This document shows, one piece after another, positions 1-10,766 of a DNA stretch of 64,000 bases (its first letter is position 1; each line of letters opens with the position of its first letter). This DNA comes from Bugula neritina (lineage: Eukaryota > Bryozoa > Gymnolaemata > Cheilostomatida > Bugulidae): NCBI GenBank assembly GCA_964035545.1, contig OZ037773.1, positions 994,251 through 1,058,250 of the forward strand, in the 5' to 3' direction. The notes under the pieces were generated by a model. That model saw nothing but the letters and a program-made list of their open reading frames with translations. It made no database searches and was not told the origin of the DNA. The translations under genes were made by a program, and so were the position numbers.

Positions 1-2
1 AG

Positions 3-3000
3 ACACCCCCTCGACACCCTACTCAGGGACGAGGGGCAGTCCCAACACATCTCCGGGAGTTATATGAAACAGCCTGTGGCGGCTGCGCGAGCAACATGGA
101 ACGCCAAGCGATGGCGAAGTTGCTACGCGACTACGGTGATGTGTTCAGCAGCGGAGATCATGACGTGGGGCTGACTGGAGTTGTCAGAGACGAAATACCG
201 CTGACTGCAGGGACAGTCCCTGTCCGGCAACCCACACGCAGGCTGGGGCCGAAAAAAGAGAAGGAGGTTAGCCGACAAGTACGGGATCTTCTGGACCGCG
301 GCCTCATAGAGCCCGCCCATAGCGCGTGGAGCTCACCGGTCGTACTGGTCCGGAAGAAAGACGGCAGTTGGAGGTTCTGTGTGGATTACCGCAAACTCAA
401 TACCGTAACCATACAGGACGCTTACCCTCTACCTCGTATTGACGAGTCATTGGACGCCCGAGCCGGCAGCAAGTACTTCAGTATGTTAGACTTGCTGAGT
501 GGCTATTGGCAAGTCCCTCTGAGTCCCGACGCCCAAGAGAAAGCGGCGTTTATCACACGGGACGGGTTGTGGAAGTGGAAGGTGCTGCCCTTCGGGTTAA
601 CCTCCGCCCCAGCCACCTTCCAGAGGCTGATGGAGCAAGTCCTTAGCGGGCTCCATTGGAAGACACTGCTGATCTACCTCGATGATGTCATCGTGATCTT
701 CCCAGACTTCGAGACGCATGTCAGTCGTCTGCAGGAAGTTTTCGAGAGACTCCGAGGTGCCGGTCTTAAGCTCAAACCTTCCAAGTGCGCTCTATTGCAG
801 CCGGAGGTCAAGTACCTGGGGCACGTTGTCGGGCAAAACGGCGTGGCAACGGATCCCGAAAAGGTACGGGCGGTAGAAGACTGGGTCACCCCCCAAGACT
901 TGACCGGACTCCGGGCTTTTTTGGGGCTGGTAGGGTATTACAGGCAATACATACCGGACTTTGCGGGCATAGCACAGCCGTTAAACCGGCTCACCGCAAA
1001 GGGAGTGACGTGGCAGTGGACCCCAGTCGAACAAGGAGCGTTCGACCGCCTCAAGGGCTGCCTGCTAACGGCGCCCATCTTGGCCTACTCAGACCCCACT
1101 CTGGAGTACATCCTCGACACGGATGCCAGTGACCAAAATGTTGGCGCTGTGCTGTCTCAAGTGCAGGAAGGCCGAGAGGTAGTAGTAGCCTACTACAGCA
1201 AGTCTCTCTCACCCGCTGAACGAAATTACTGCACTACCCGCAAGGAGCTGCTGGCAGTAATCAAGTCAGTGAAGCACTTCAGACCATACTTATACGGCAG
1301 GAAGTTCCGGCTGCGTACGGATCATGCCTCGCTGATCTGGTTGTGCAAGAGAGCAGAGCCCTCCAGTCAGGTCGCCGGTGGCTCGAAATCCTAGCTGAAT
1401 TCTCCTACCGGATCGAACATCGACCGGGCAGGAGACACAGCAATGCGGATGGTTTGAGCCGCCGACCTGATGGAGGTTGCAAACAGTGTCTCAACATCGA
1501 GAGGAGGGACGGAGGTCCCCCGCGATGTGAGTTGGAGACGCTGGCTCGCCATGGAGCACTGTTTGACTGGGACCAGGGTCAACCCAGACAGGAGGTTGAC
1601 GAGTCCCCGGAGGTTGTACAAAACCTCCGCGCCAACCCTGTACTGGCCGATAGTGTACGAGAGCTGAAGAAGCTCCAAGAAGAGCTGCCTGGAGTAGTGG
1701 CAGACATATATCGGGCCAAAAAGGAAGGGCGACGACCCAGCGAGGAACGCATAAGACAGGGATGCGCCGAGTTCCGGCTATACTGTCAGCGTTGGGACTC
1801 GCTGCGGATCGGGCAGGATGGTCTACTGACCATTTCTCTAGCTGCCAGCGGCAGACACCCGGAGAGGAAGAGGGTGGTCTGTCCCACTGCCATCCGCCGT
1901 GAGCTGATTTGGGACACTCACAAACAGGCCCACGCAGGGGTCAAGAGAGTGATCTCCAAATTACGGCTCCGGTGGTATTGGCCACAAATGGAGCGTGACG
2001 TCCGACTCAGAGTCAAACAGTGTGAGATCTGCCAGGCCAGTAAGCATAGCCGTTCCCCTGATGAAGCGGGACGGCAGAGGCTATATGCTGGAAGGCCCTG
2101 GCAAGTAGTCGCTGTAGACCTGGTCGGACCCATGCCCCTGACCCCCAGAGGCAATAGTTGGATCTTAGTACTGACCGACCACTTTACTAGGTGGGCGGAT
2201 GCTCTGGCTATCCCAGATGCGTCAGCCCCAACAGTGGCCAGGGCATTAGACCAACATGTATTCTGTTATTTTGGTCTCCCCGAACAGATACACTCTGATC
2301 AAGGCGCTCAATTCCAGTCTCAACTGATGAGCGACCTTTGCTGCCTCTTGGGAGTAAATCAGAGCCGGACCACACCCTACCACCCTCAAGGTAACGGGGT
2401 GGTAGAGCGCAACAACCGGATGCTAGGTGATGCGCTCCGGAGCCTCCTCCTTGGACGCGGCCAAAAGGAATGGGATACGGTGTTGCCGCAAGTCATGCGT
2501 CCATACCGTAACACCCAACACACCAGTACTGGTGAGACCCCAAACCTCTTGATGCTCGGGAGAGAGACTCGTGTCCCTGACCATCTTACCTACCACGTTC
2601 CAGAGCAAGACAACTCGGTTCACGAGTATGCCAGTGAACTAGTGGAACGGATGAAGGCCGCACACGATATACTGCGCGAACAGCAGTGGAAGGTGCGGCA
2701 CGAAGATTCCGAGGAACCACCTCTCTACCAAACGGGAGATAAGGTGTGGATGGTCAATCACCGTAGGCGTCGCGGGCAGGCTGACAAATTAAAGCCTAAG
2801 TTTGTGGGACCCTACGTGATCGTCGAGGCTATGCCCAACCATACGTACAAGATTGAGCGCTCAGGACAGGTGTCTATCCAGAATGAGTCTCGCTTGAAGC
2901 CGTATTGGGCTAGCCCCGACGCAGTGGGAGAAGCCCCCCCGTTGTTGGAGCCCAGGAGGCAGACAACAACACGCGGGTGACGGCGGCATGGACCTGAATA

Positions 3001-3304
3001 CGAAGTGGTCATACCGCGGGAAGAAAACTTGGTGAGAGAGGAGCGACAGCTTCTGTCAACAGAAGCGTGTCCGCCACCGCCAAGTCTAATTCCATCACTT
3101 CCAGAAACCGAGCCGGTTCCGGAAGTGCAAACCCCCACGGAGGGAGGGGCTCCATCCGGAGAACAAGAAGAGGTGACCGCTAACGGTGAAGTAGAGACGC
3201 CATTAGAGGCCCCTACTAATAAACCGGCGAGCGTGTCACCCCCCCTAGAACGGGGACAGCGTACGAGGAAACCCCCACCATATTCTAAAAGACTTCGTAT
3301 GTGA
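3..3304 (+). pseudogene. pol: E1 pol (RT, RNase H, integrase, tail), 5' partial and broken
   Basis: Open from the window edge. The RT core has the VDYRKLN and LSGYWQVPL motifs and the catalytic YLDD (about 675-690). RNase H has DTDASD and the RKELLAV and RTDHASL segments. Integrase has a zinc-binding H-x3-H...C-x2-C, then a D,D-35-E triad in VDLVG, SDQG and NGVVER, all intact, then a GPY/F module. Compared with E7 there is a 1-nt deletion near 1374 (CCC to CC), which ends the first frame at 1394. The second frame (from 1343) ends at a TGA at 2978-2980 where the sister copy has CGA. The tail continues in the same frame to about 3283, where one extra base shifts it to a stop at 3304. It encodes the replication enzymes of the element; this copy could make only fragments. 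Confidence 0.93.
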
Positions 3305-3545
3305 CTGCATTGAAAGCGGCACGCATGAAAGTCTAGGGGAAAACCGTACGATAAAATGTTGGAATTGTGAAACCCACGCAAATATCAACTTTTGCGAGGG
3401 CGGAATAGTGGGAGGAATTAATGCGCGTAAAGCAAATAGTTCCGACCTCGTGCCTCAGAAACGATGCTCAGCCTTTTCTTACGCTGACATCGCCAAAGGC
3501 AGACGTATCTCACAACCAGCTCCAATCTTACCAAGAACGTTGAGT

Positions 3546-4675
3546 ATGGACATTAATACCGAGTTCACAGGTAATCCAGTATGAGTCTTGTATTCCTATC
3601 CATGGAAACGGGCTCGATGCCAGTAAATTCTGAACTAATTCAACAGATTGAATCAGAATTACTGGGAACCACATTTCACGTGAATGACGATGAAGACACT
3701 GTAATGGCCGACGGTCTGTTAGACCTGGAGCTAGACACTGTTCTTGGTCAGTCCACACATGATTCACTGGTTCCTCGAGTGCATTCTAAAAGTTGTGACT
3801 CTCAGGCTAGTAACAGTCGACAGTCACTAGAATTATGTTGTAAAGATCCACCGCGATCTAACAATAATTCTACTTTTGTAGACACACTCGCGCCCGTCTC
3901 TCCGGGCATGCCTTCTCTAGAGATGGCGTGGGATCCAGAGCCGGCCCCACCCACTTCCACAACCAGACAACTACCACCCCAGTTGGAAGCAACCTCTAAC
4001 TGGACTACCCGTGCCACAGAGAGAGAGATTAAGACTCATAGAGGAGATGACAGTAACCGCGAATGCCGCCTATGTCAGCAGCGGTTTACAACCCATCGTA
4101 GGCTGAGAGTCCACTTGCCACAGCATTACATCACAACGTTCTGCCCATGCGGAGAATATAGTTACAATCGTGATTATCTACTGCGTCACCAACGCATTAT
4201 GCAGTGCTTTCAAGGACACGTCTATGAAGTAGACAAATCATCATATCCCGCATTCCTTAACGCCATCAGACCCCTCATCACCGACTCGGCTTGGCTGTCT
4301 CGCCTAGAGCAAGGCTTTCCCTCCCCTCGACCCATCATCTCTGAAACCATGGATAAGCCTACAAAATCAGCTAACTCCCCACCTCTCAGTCCTATACGCC
4401 AACCGCATACACTCCCCCGTGTCGTACTACAGAGGGTAGACACGAAGGCGTATACACTCCCTCCCCCACTTCCATCTTCAGAACGAAAAAGGCACAGACA
4501 GCAGACTTTCTCTCGTTCTTCCCCTCTGGCCCGCAACTTACGTGAAGTAGAAGCTAGGGCACACGACCTGGAGCAAGAAGTGTATAGACTGGCCCCGCGC
4601 GTGCATGCTGCATCCAGTGAACTCAAGTATCTACAGGAGTCTATTAAACGCATGAAGCGGGCGGCCAACGATTAA
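3546..4675 (+). CDS. E1 ORF3: spliced two-zinc-finger, coiled-coil protein
   Basis: Proposed as two exons: 3546-3570 (ATG plus 7 codons plus one G, donor GTAATC) and 3882-4675 (acceptor TTTTGTAG, branch-like CTAAC at 3858-3862). The intron is 3571-3881, 311 bp. The G left by exon 1 completes the first codon of exon 2, giving an open frame of 272 aa. Visible parts are a proline-rich N-terminus; a C2H2 finger with C70, C73, H86, H90 (C-x2-C-x12-H-x3-H); a second motif C96-x-C98-x12-H111-x5-C117; and a C-terminal heptad-rich segment ending in basic residues. No signal peptide or membrane segment is seen, so it is not env-like. Function unknown; a nucleic-acid-binding or targeting role is inference. 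An unspliced frame begins at 3581, so an intron-retained form cannot be excluded. Confidence 0.75.
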
Positions 4676-4921
4676 CATGAGTCCATCTCCAACTCCATAC
4701 TACTCTTCCCCTACCTCTCTGTGGCATTCCCTCCCGTTACGGTGGCACGTACTCTACATGTAAATAGGACTTTCTTTTACATACTTGCATCATTCATTGT
4801 GCATATTTTTTTATATATACCTGTATCTCTAATCAGTTGGCTCTTGTATATTATACTTTTGTACTGTTCTCTATCTGCCCACCGATGTATACGTTTTTTT
4901 TATGTGAATTATATTTTTTTA
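4676..4921 (+). other. E1 3' untranslated spacer
   Basis: AT-rich sequence between the ORF3 stop and the polypurine tract. I see no conserved gene; short hydrophobic frames here are probably chance products of T-rich sequence. Confidence 0.6.
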
Positions 4922-4953
4922 TCAGAAAAAGGGCTTTCTGCTGGAGGGGGCAG
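4922..4953 (+). promoter_or_regulatory. E1 polypurine tract with upstream stem-loop
   Basis: CTGGAGGGGGCAG directly precedes the LTR TG and is the expected plus-strand primer. Just upstream, CAGAAA and TTTCTG form an inverted repeat. The same stem plus tract occurs in E2, E4 and E6, where the stem is a perfect 7 bp. Confidence 0.8.
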
Positions 4954-5259
4954 TGTGGTGGCTCGTAGAGCTACCAGCAACACAATACGCAAGGTTGCGT
5001 ATTGACCCGGAACGATGTATTAGCCAATTAGCTAAGCTGCTTATGAATAATAGTAGCAGCTTCGAGCTACTAGCCCAGTTGAGGATAGTGCTGTAAATTA
5101 AATAGACGTGTGTATTATTAACTGTTGTATATTAGATTTTATTATGTATTCTTGTATTCAAATATAACGATATCTACTCGACTTATCACGGTGAAGTTTT
5201 TCTAGTAATAAATAGACTCTCTTGGTTGCACATCGACCCTAATTCTGAAAATCATAACA
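4954..5259 (+). repeat. E1 3' LTR, 306 bp (family I)
   Basis: Begins TGTGGTGGCTCG and ends ATCATAACA. It has the same length and ends as the E7 5' LTR (57305-57610), with scattered substitutions. Confidence 0.93.
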
Positions 5260-5262
5260 ATA

Positions 5263-6890
5263 TGTATATAAATCTAGTGTCAATTACAGACAAAAATAAT
5301 CCAGCATTCATCAACAGTCATTATAATACCTATAAAATAACATGACTCTTTGTATGAGAAGAACAAGATGTAGTGTTGTCTTTAGTAAAATCAAATCTTT
5401 ATTGTGAGTAGAATGGGTAGTCTGTATCAGGTGAGCTCCAGTGGCAGACTGAATCTACACTGAGAGCTCATCTGCTTTTATACACAAAAATTCACACTCC
5501 GGAAAAGGGATGGGCAAATGTTTTTGAAGTGGGGCCGGTGACCGGGCAATTGTGGGTGGGCCGGCCAGGTCTTTTTTGTTGGCTGCCTGGTAGTCCGGGA
5601 TCATTGCCTCACCATGCCAAAGCTATCTGTATAGGCCGGGCAATAGTTGGTTCGATTGGGGTCGAGGTAGCGCTAGCTCTGATCAGCTGGGTAGATGGCA
5701 GGGTCGTAGCTTCATCTTTCGTCTCCTGAGTTAGGTCCAAGCAGTTCATTGATATGGGGTATTGCCGCATACTTCGGTCAACACGACCCGAAAAAGCTGG
5801 GTGACTGTTGGCCATGTGACTGTGCCGGTCTGAGGGTTGTGCTTCTGGAGTCGTCAGGACCATTCCGGATCCGAGGCTCAAAGTTTTTACCTGTATTGGG
5901 TGTACCACTCCTCTGTGGGGACATCTCCAGGTGTCCCTCGTGGTAGTCGGCCAAATATATAGGTGGCCTCCTACTCCTCTGGATTCTTTCAAAGGTGGCT
6001 GATCCTGTACCCTTGGTGGCTCCATAGGTGTTGTGGGTGGGGGCCCCCACTGCCACCCGCGTCAGGGGTGGGAATGTCCTCCACTGGTGAGGGTGCTGGT
6101 TTTGGGGCCCACTGCAATGGATGGTCTGGTCGCGGGGGTGGCTCCAGCTCAGAGTCAGGTTCTGGCCTCTTACGAAGATCACCACATTTCGGGTTGGGTC
6201 ACTTTCCCTCAAACGTTGAGTTGACGAAGCTTGTTTTACTGCGTCTAGACTATCCTGGTGTGGTATCAGGGGCTGCTCACTCTGAACTGATACTTGCCCT
6301 AGCATTCCAAACAATACATGTGGTTGGGTAGCCCCTCCACCACACAGTAGGAACCCAATATTTTGGGCTAAAGCTTAGCCGGTTGTCCACATAGCCTACA
6401 ATAGGTCACCATCCAAACCCAGTCCTCTGCCTGGTATAGGGGGAGCTACTCGAAGTGTTCCGTCCGCATCTGCCATTGCTTCTTCCGCAAAGCAGCATGG
6501 GCCTTGCCCTTGATCTTTACCAGCTTCTCCATGTACTAATATACTGAGGACTCGGGAGCTGGAACACGGTATTTCAGGTGATCCGGAACCCGTGTTTGCC
6601 GGCAAAGCATCATCAAGTTTGAGGTCCCCTCCGTGCTGGATTGTGGTGTGCTACGGTAAGCTCGCATGATCTGAGGCAGCACCACGTCCCCAGGAGGTAA
6701 GTTGCAAGGGGCAGACAGGATGATCCCACGATCGGAGAGCCCGCCTGTCGGCCTGGTCGCTTTGCAACTCGGTCACCGTAGCCTGCAGGCCCTTCACCAT
6801 GTTCATCAACATGGTGAGCTGCGATGGCTCCGGCGATTTAGTAGTCCGTGACACTAGTAAAACTGAATGTATTTTCAATGTGTCTGTTGG
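5263..6890 (-). mobile_element. D1: deletion derivative of a family II gypsy element, copy 1
   Basis: Read on the minus strand: a gag remnant (6651-6878) whose QLTMLM segment and following heptads match the E6 gag, then a direct jump into the integrase C-terminus (LPQIMRAYRSTP at about 6660-6700), then decayed GPY/F-region sequence to about 5800, and an LTR remnant at the left end (5263-5538). Everything from nucleocapsid to the integrase core is missing. The same gag-integrase junction is in copy 2, so the deletion predates the duplication. Frames are broken repeatedly; no product is expected. Confidence 0.8.
5506..5538. mobile_element. Relic left end of a hAT-like element
   Basis: AGGGATGGGCAAATG matches the left terminus of the complete hAT-like insertion in copy 2 (43193). 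The rest is lost in a deletion whose junction carries GCCGG, present at both deletion edges in copy 2. Confidence 0.7.
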
Positions 6891-7071
6891 AGCACATTAG
6901 TTGTAACTGCAAGAGTGATTATTATTAAATTATTATTATTAGCTACTTTATCAGCAATACTCTGTTATAATTTAAATAATAATGCTATAGCTCAATCACA
7001 ATTGTATGTGTTAATTGAGTAAAAATAATTGCAGTATTTTCACGAGGAGTCCTGCGTTTCTGTTTGAGAGG

Positions 7072-7320
7072 CTAAAGGCCAAGCTGAGAACATGGCTCGG
7101 TAACACTTTCTCGTCCCTTTAATCCAGCAATAAAGCTTACTGCCTTGTGCTCTAACATTTCCAGAAACTCAGTGTCTTTAGCTAATGCTGGATCCCATAC
7201 GATATCTACGTACTCAAAAATAGGACGGATTAGTGTAGGCCAGTAGCTTACCTTCTCTGGGGGCATCATGTAGAACATATTTAATTGCTCCCAGAATTTT
7301 TGAGGCCTTTTCCTTTTCAA
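7072..7320 (-). pseudogene. LINE-type reverse transcriptase C-terminal fragment
   Basis: An 82-aa stretch has the pattern Y-x-T-L-x-R-P-x-x-E-Y followed by VWDP, LE-x-x-x-x-A and SVTE...LGL. This is the typical end of non-LTR retrotransposon RTs after the catalytic core. The catalytic motifs are not present here, so this is a relic. In copy 2 only the first half survives (46425-46588). Clade not determinable from this piece. Confidence 0.7.
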
Positions 7321-7706
7321 ATGTAATATGATTGCTGTAGTGGTAATTTAATAATTACATTCAGTGGCTAGCTTTGGCCGGCATACGATATTGGCTGTCT
7401 GCATAATATGGAATATTATTGTTATCTGTATAAACTTCAGACTGCCATTGTCCTACCAGCAGACAGTCCATATCAATAAGGTGAATAGATGAATAGACAC
7501 ATTGCCGTTTAGTATTGCAACAGCTTGACTTTACTCCTTATGATTTGGATTACATAATCCTCAATGACTAAGATCATAAATACTTTCAATTCATAACACT
7601 GCTGTCTAGAAACCAGAGTTTGACGACCTGCAGTAATATAGTTATATTGGTGAGTGTGGTGTATGTGTGGCTTGAATGAAAATGAAAAGTATAAACGGGA
7701 GTGTGT

Positions 7707-7961
7707 ATGAGAGAACGAGAGGAAAGAGAGAGGAGAGATAGAGTGAATGAAGAGATTGAAGATTGTGCAGAATGCATTAAGCTATATGAGCGAGTGCTAG
7801 CCCACTTGAGACTTGACAATACCCCTACAAACAAATACCTCTACAGACTGATGGGAGCTGGAGTCACCTCGCAGCCAAGCCAAGCGACCTGTGCCTGTAT
7901 GCTGGACTCGAGCTCACCTGAAGGCTACAACCCAATTATATTATTCGGTGAGATGCAATAG
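7707..7961 (+). CDS. Small duplicated ORF, possibly an exon
   Basis: About 85 aa from the first in-frame ATG; not recognised. The N-terminus is charged and low-complexity, the C-terminal 65 residues are not. Aligning it by eye with 47011-47229, I count five synonymous and two non-synonymous differences, with no amino-acid change in the last 65 or so codons. That pattern suggests coding constraint. GGTGAGA near 7948 could be a splice donor, so the true product may continue elsewhere. A TATAAA at 7690-7695 lies too close to the first ATG to be its promoter. In copy 2 the upstream part of the frame is interrupted. Confidence 0.35.
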   Translation: MREREERERRDRVNEEIEDCAECIKLYERVLAHLRLDNTPTNKYLYRLMGAGVTSQPSQATCACMLDSSSPEGYNPIILFGEMQ

Positions 7962-9632
7962 CTGAAAACTCCATATCCCGATATAACATGATGATCCGAT
8001 TTAAAGTTTGACTGCATTAAAATTCCCAAGTATGTTGTTGAGTCTCCCTAATTTATCTTTACTTTACTTAGCTTGTACAGGGGTTTGTAATTTCGATAGG
8101 AATACGAAATTGAATATGAATAACTATACCTAACTATAACTATAACTATAAGTCAATAACTATTAGCACTACTACTGGAATTGTGATTGTATTTATAATA
8201 ATTATCACCATCACAATCAATATTATTACCACAATGAACATCTTAATCAAAAATATAACATCATTACTACAGTTTTAGTTTATTATTATCTCAGTTGGGG
8301 TAGCACTTCCGCAGCAACTGAAATGCCTATAGAGAGGGAAGCCTCTTGTGACAACTTATATTAATATTACACCAGAGTTAGCACTTGTAGTTGTACTTGT
8401 TACATTTACAGCAATTGCTGTTTGATCAGTAATCATAATGAGTAATTGCAATCAGTTATTCATATATCATATATGATATAATGATTCATTACTATTCAAA
8501 TGTTGATCATAATATTAATCATAATGACAATCATATGGATAATAAATATAAACTTCAATATGATAATGATTGAAATTTAAATGTGAAATTCAAAAAGAAA
8601 AGGAAAATCAAATAATATCATTATTAAATTTAAATCAAAATGTCGTTTGTCCTTGAAATTGAATTTGACGAAAAATATTTAAACTCATATTCAAATTTAA
8701 AGTAGTAATAAATTTGTATACGTTTACGTATTTTATGACAGCTTCCACGCACTACTATACTAGTGCAACACACCAATCGACAACTAAACATAGTCACTAA
8801 CTGTAAAGTGAGCACTTAACATAATTAATTAAAGTAGTAAAAATAGCATAGTGTAATGAATACCTAATAGTTGGTCGAGAATTCAGTGTTGCGTTTAGTA
8901 TAACGTTTCATTTAAATAAGTTATCGCATCGCTTGATTCCCGCCTACGCAACGACTGCTAGTTGTATTAATTAGATAGCAGCACGCCCTCGCCCATTGGC
9001 TGTGGTTTTACGCTTTGGTAGCCCGGATGTTCGTTGCAGACTGAACCTACAGCTAGTAGAATAGTAGCGCTCTAGCAATGCAAGTTTCATCGCATCAATA
9101 ACAATCAAATTTAACATGATATAATTATTAAAATGTAAATCAATTTGAATTGTGCATCAACAGCACACGCGAATCTGCTTCTTCTAGCTCACTGTCACAC
9201 GGTGCAACTGCTGTAACCAATCACATTACTCTCAGACTGTGTCAGAGCCAGTCTTATTGCACTTACCATTACATCAACAAACAAATTTCTGGATACAAAT
9301 ACATAATAGAGCATCAACCAATTAAATTAAGAGCTACAACTAGAAAGAGCTGAAAAGTTGACCTTAAAAATATCAGCACCACTGTCAGATCAGAGAATAT
9401 ACAATATTTTATATTTTTGCAGAGTAGATACTGCACAGTAACTTGATGTATTTGCACCTTACAGAATGATATGCTAATAGTAATGGTGATTATGATTGGA
9501 ACTAATGGTTTTAATATATATATGTATAGCTTGAAAGTTTGTAGTAAAGTAGTGGAGAAGAAATTCAAACTTCATCATGGCCTTGCAAAATAATTCACTA
9601 GGTCATACTCCATCATGGCCTTGTAAAAATAT
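7962..9632. other. AT-rich intergenic sequence, no gene seen
   Basis: Up to 9057 this is shared with copy 2 of the segmental duplication, with short indels. From 9058 to 9632 it is unique in the window. I find no convincing coding frame, RNA gene or mobile element end. Confidence 0.5.
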
Positions 9633-9883
9633 TTACCAGGTAGATACAACTGGTTTTTTCTAGCTAGAAAATGATTATTTTATTGATGAAAATAGAAGTG
9701 TCAAAACAGTTACATCCTCATGAAGACAGACATCAAGATTGAAACTATTTGCTAATGTAAACAATAAAAATGCCAAATAGTCTCATTACTATGAAGCTTG
9801 CAAAGATTGTGGGAAATATTTTACAATGAAGTTAGAAGTAGAATTTCTATAAAAATATGTCATGAGTGATTAAACTAAAGTAT

Positions 9884-9917
<34 letters not shown>
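9633..9917 (+). repeat. Dispersed repeat ending in (TA)n, copy 1
   Basis: From TTACCAGGTAGAT through CATGAGTGATTAAAC to a short (TA)n run this matches 56938-57178 closely. Copy 1 lacks the TIR element that borders copy 2, so 9625-9635 serves as a paralogous empty site for that insertion. Confidence 0.75.
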
Positions 9918-9919
<2 letters not shown>

Positions 9920-10012
9920 CCATTATTCTCAAAAAAAATTCTTAAAAAGGCTATATTTTCAGTAGGATGCATGACTGTACATATACTGTTTACTTATGTT
10001 AATTCTTACTTC

Positions 10013-10766
10013 CACAGGATAGTTAAGGGCAACCTTTTAGCTGCAACTGCCTTGCTGAGGTTTGCATTGTAATCATATAAGAATTCAGTACCAGTAAAAT
10101 AAAATCTCACCTAATTGTGCTAGAGTCAAAATTTAAAAACTATGTTGTAGATCTTTTTTTTCTCCAGTGTAAGTTTTTTGGAAATTTCAATTTTCATTTT
10201 TTTCGCGAAGTTATAGACAAAAAACTGCCGAATTTTGGCCAATTTTGTCTGAAAAGCTGACTTTTCAGTACCAGTAAAATATCTCAGCAGCAAAGCATGA
10301 TATCTGAATAAAAATTGCACTGCTGGAATCCTGAGATATTTCTCCAGTGTAAATTTTTTTCTTTTTTCAATAACTCTGCTAGATTTCTCATAAATTGGTG
10401 ATTTATACACTGAAAATGCCATATTTTCTCATAAGAAACTAGCAGCGCGCAGCACTTCACGCTTCACTGAGCACGTAGGGATGAGAAGATATTGGCGCCT
10501 ACATAATAATTACAGGCTAGCTAGCTGGCAGGCTATAATGAATAGCTCGCTTTGTACTTTGTTTATGTAGCACCCATAATGGAATGTTGATAGATAACGC
10601 AGCCCTAACGAAGGTTGCTGCTTATTGGTTGTAGTTTAATCTTAGGCTAAACAATTACAAGTAGGCAACACGCATGCCACCCGCAGAGCAATATTATTCA
10701 AGAACCTGAACTACATTTTGTGAGAAATTTATGATATTCTTAGTGAGGATGCCCAACTATCCTGTG
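10013..10766 (+). mobile_element. TIR element, CACAGGATAG family, copy a (754 bp)
   Basis: Starts CACAGGATAGTTAAGGGCA and ends with a near-perfect inverted copy (GCCCAACTATCCTGTG). Copies b (20680-21829) and c (56171-56935) share both ends and the interior. No transposase frame is visible, so it is non-autonomous. I could not define a clear target duplication. Confidence 0.82.

Larger units (their letters stand above)
1..5259 (+). mobile_element. E1: Ty3/gypsy LTR retrotransposon, family I, 5' part outside window
   Basis: The element enters the window already inside pol and runs through RT, RNase H, integrase, a Pol tail, the spliced ORF3, a polypurine tract and a 306-bp 3' LTR. Domain order (RT-RH-INT) and the GPY/F module after integrase place it in Ty3/gypsy (Metaviridae type). 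Family I is shared with E7 and the 3' part of E6, which have the same LTR and near-identical pol. The pol frame is broken in at least three places, so this copy is not autonomous, but ORF3 is open. The 3' LTR ends only 3 bp before the tip of the next retroelement LTR (5263). The 5' target duplication is out of view. Confidence 0.95.
5263..9057. repeat. Segmental duplication, copy 1 (partner 42952-48363)
   Basis: Long stretches of high similarity run collinearly between 5263-9057 and 42952-48363. They cover a deleted gypsy element, a LINE fragment, a small ORF and about 1 kb of AT-rich DNA. Because the match continues far beyond the retroelement, this is duplicated chromosomal sequence and not just two insertions. 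Copy 1 lacks 1390 bp that copy 2 has (junction 5534-5538), and about 123 bp near 7033-7155 corresponds to a different 327-bp stretch in copy 2. Confidence 0.88.

Noticed and set aside
785-1132. Long arginine-rich frames overlapping pol in other frames (also 15688-16026, 52987-53334, 60286-60633)
   Set aside because: They are shadows of the GC-rich pol coding sequence, recurring only because pol is conserved.
3581-3880. N-terminal part of the unspliced ORF3 frame as coding sequence
   Set aside because: It lies in the proposed intron. In E2 and E4 the equivalent region is not conserved as protein, and the phase-1 exon structure explains all copies better. Intron retention remains possible for family I.
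7690-7695. TATAAA as promoter of the small ORF
   Set aside because: It is only 12 nt upstream of the first ATG, too close for the usual start-site distance.
8630-8815. Minus-strand 61-codon frame present in both duplication copies
   Set aside because: Low-complexity Lys/Tyr/Phe-rich sequence in AT-rich DNA; conservation is explained by the duplication.
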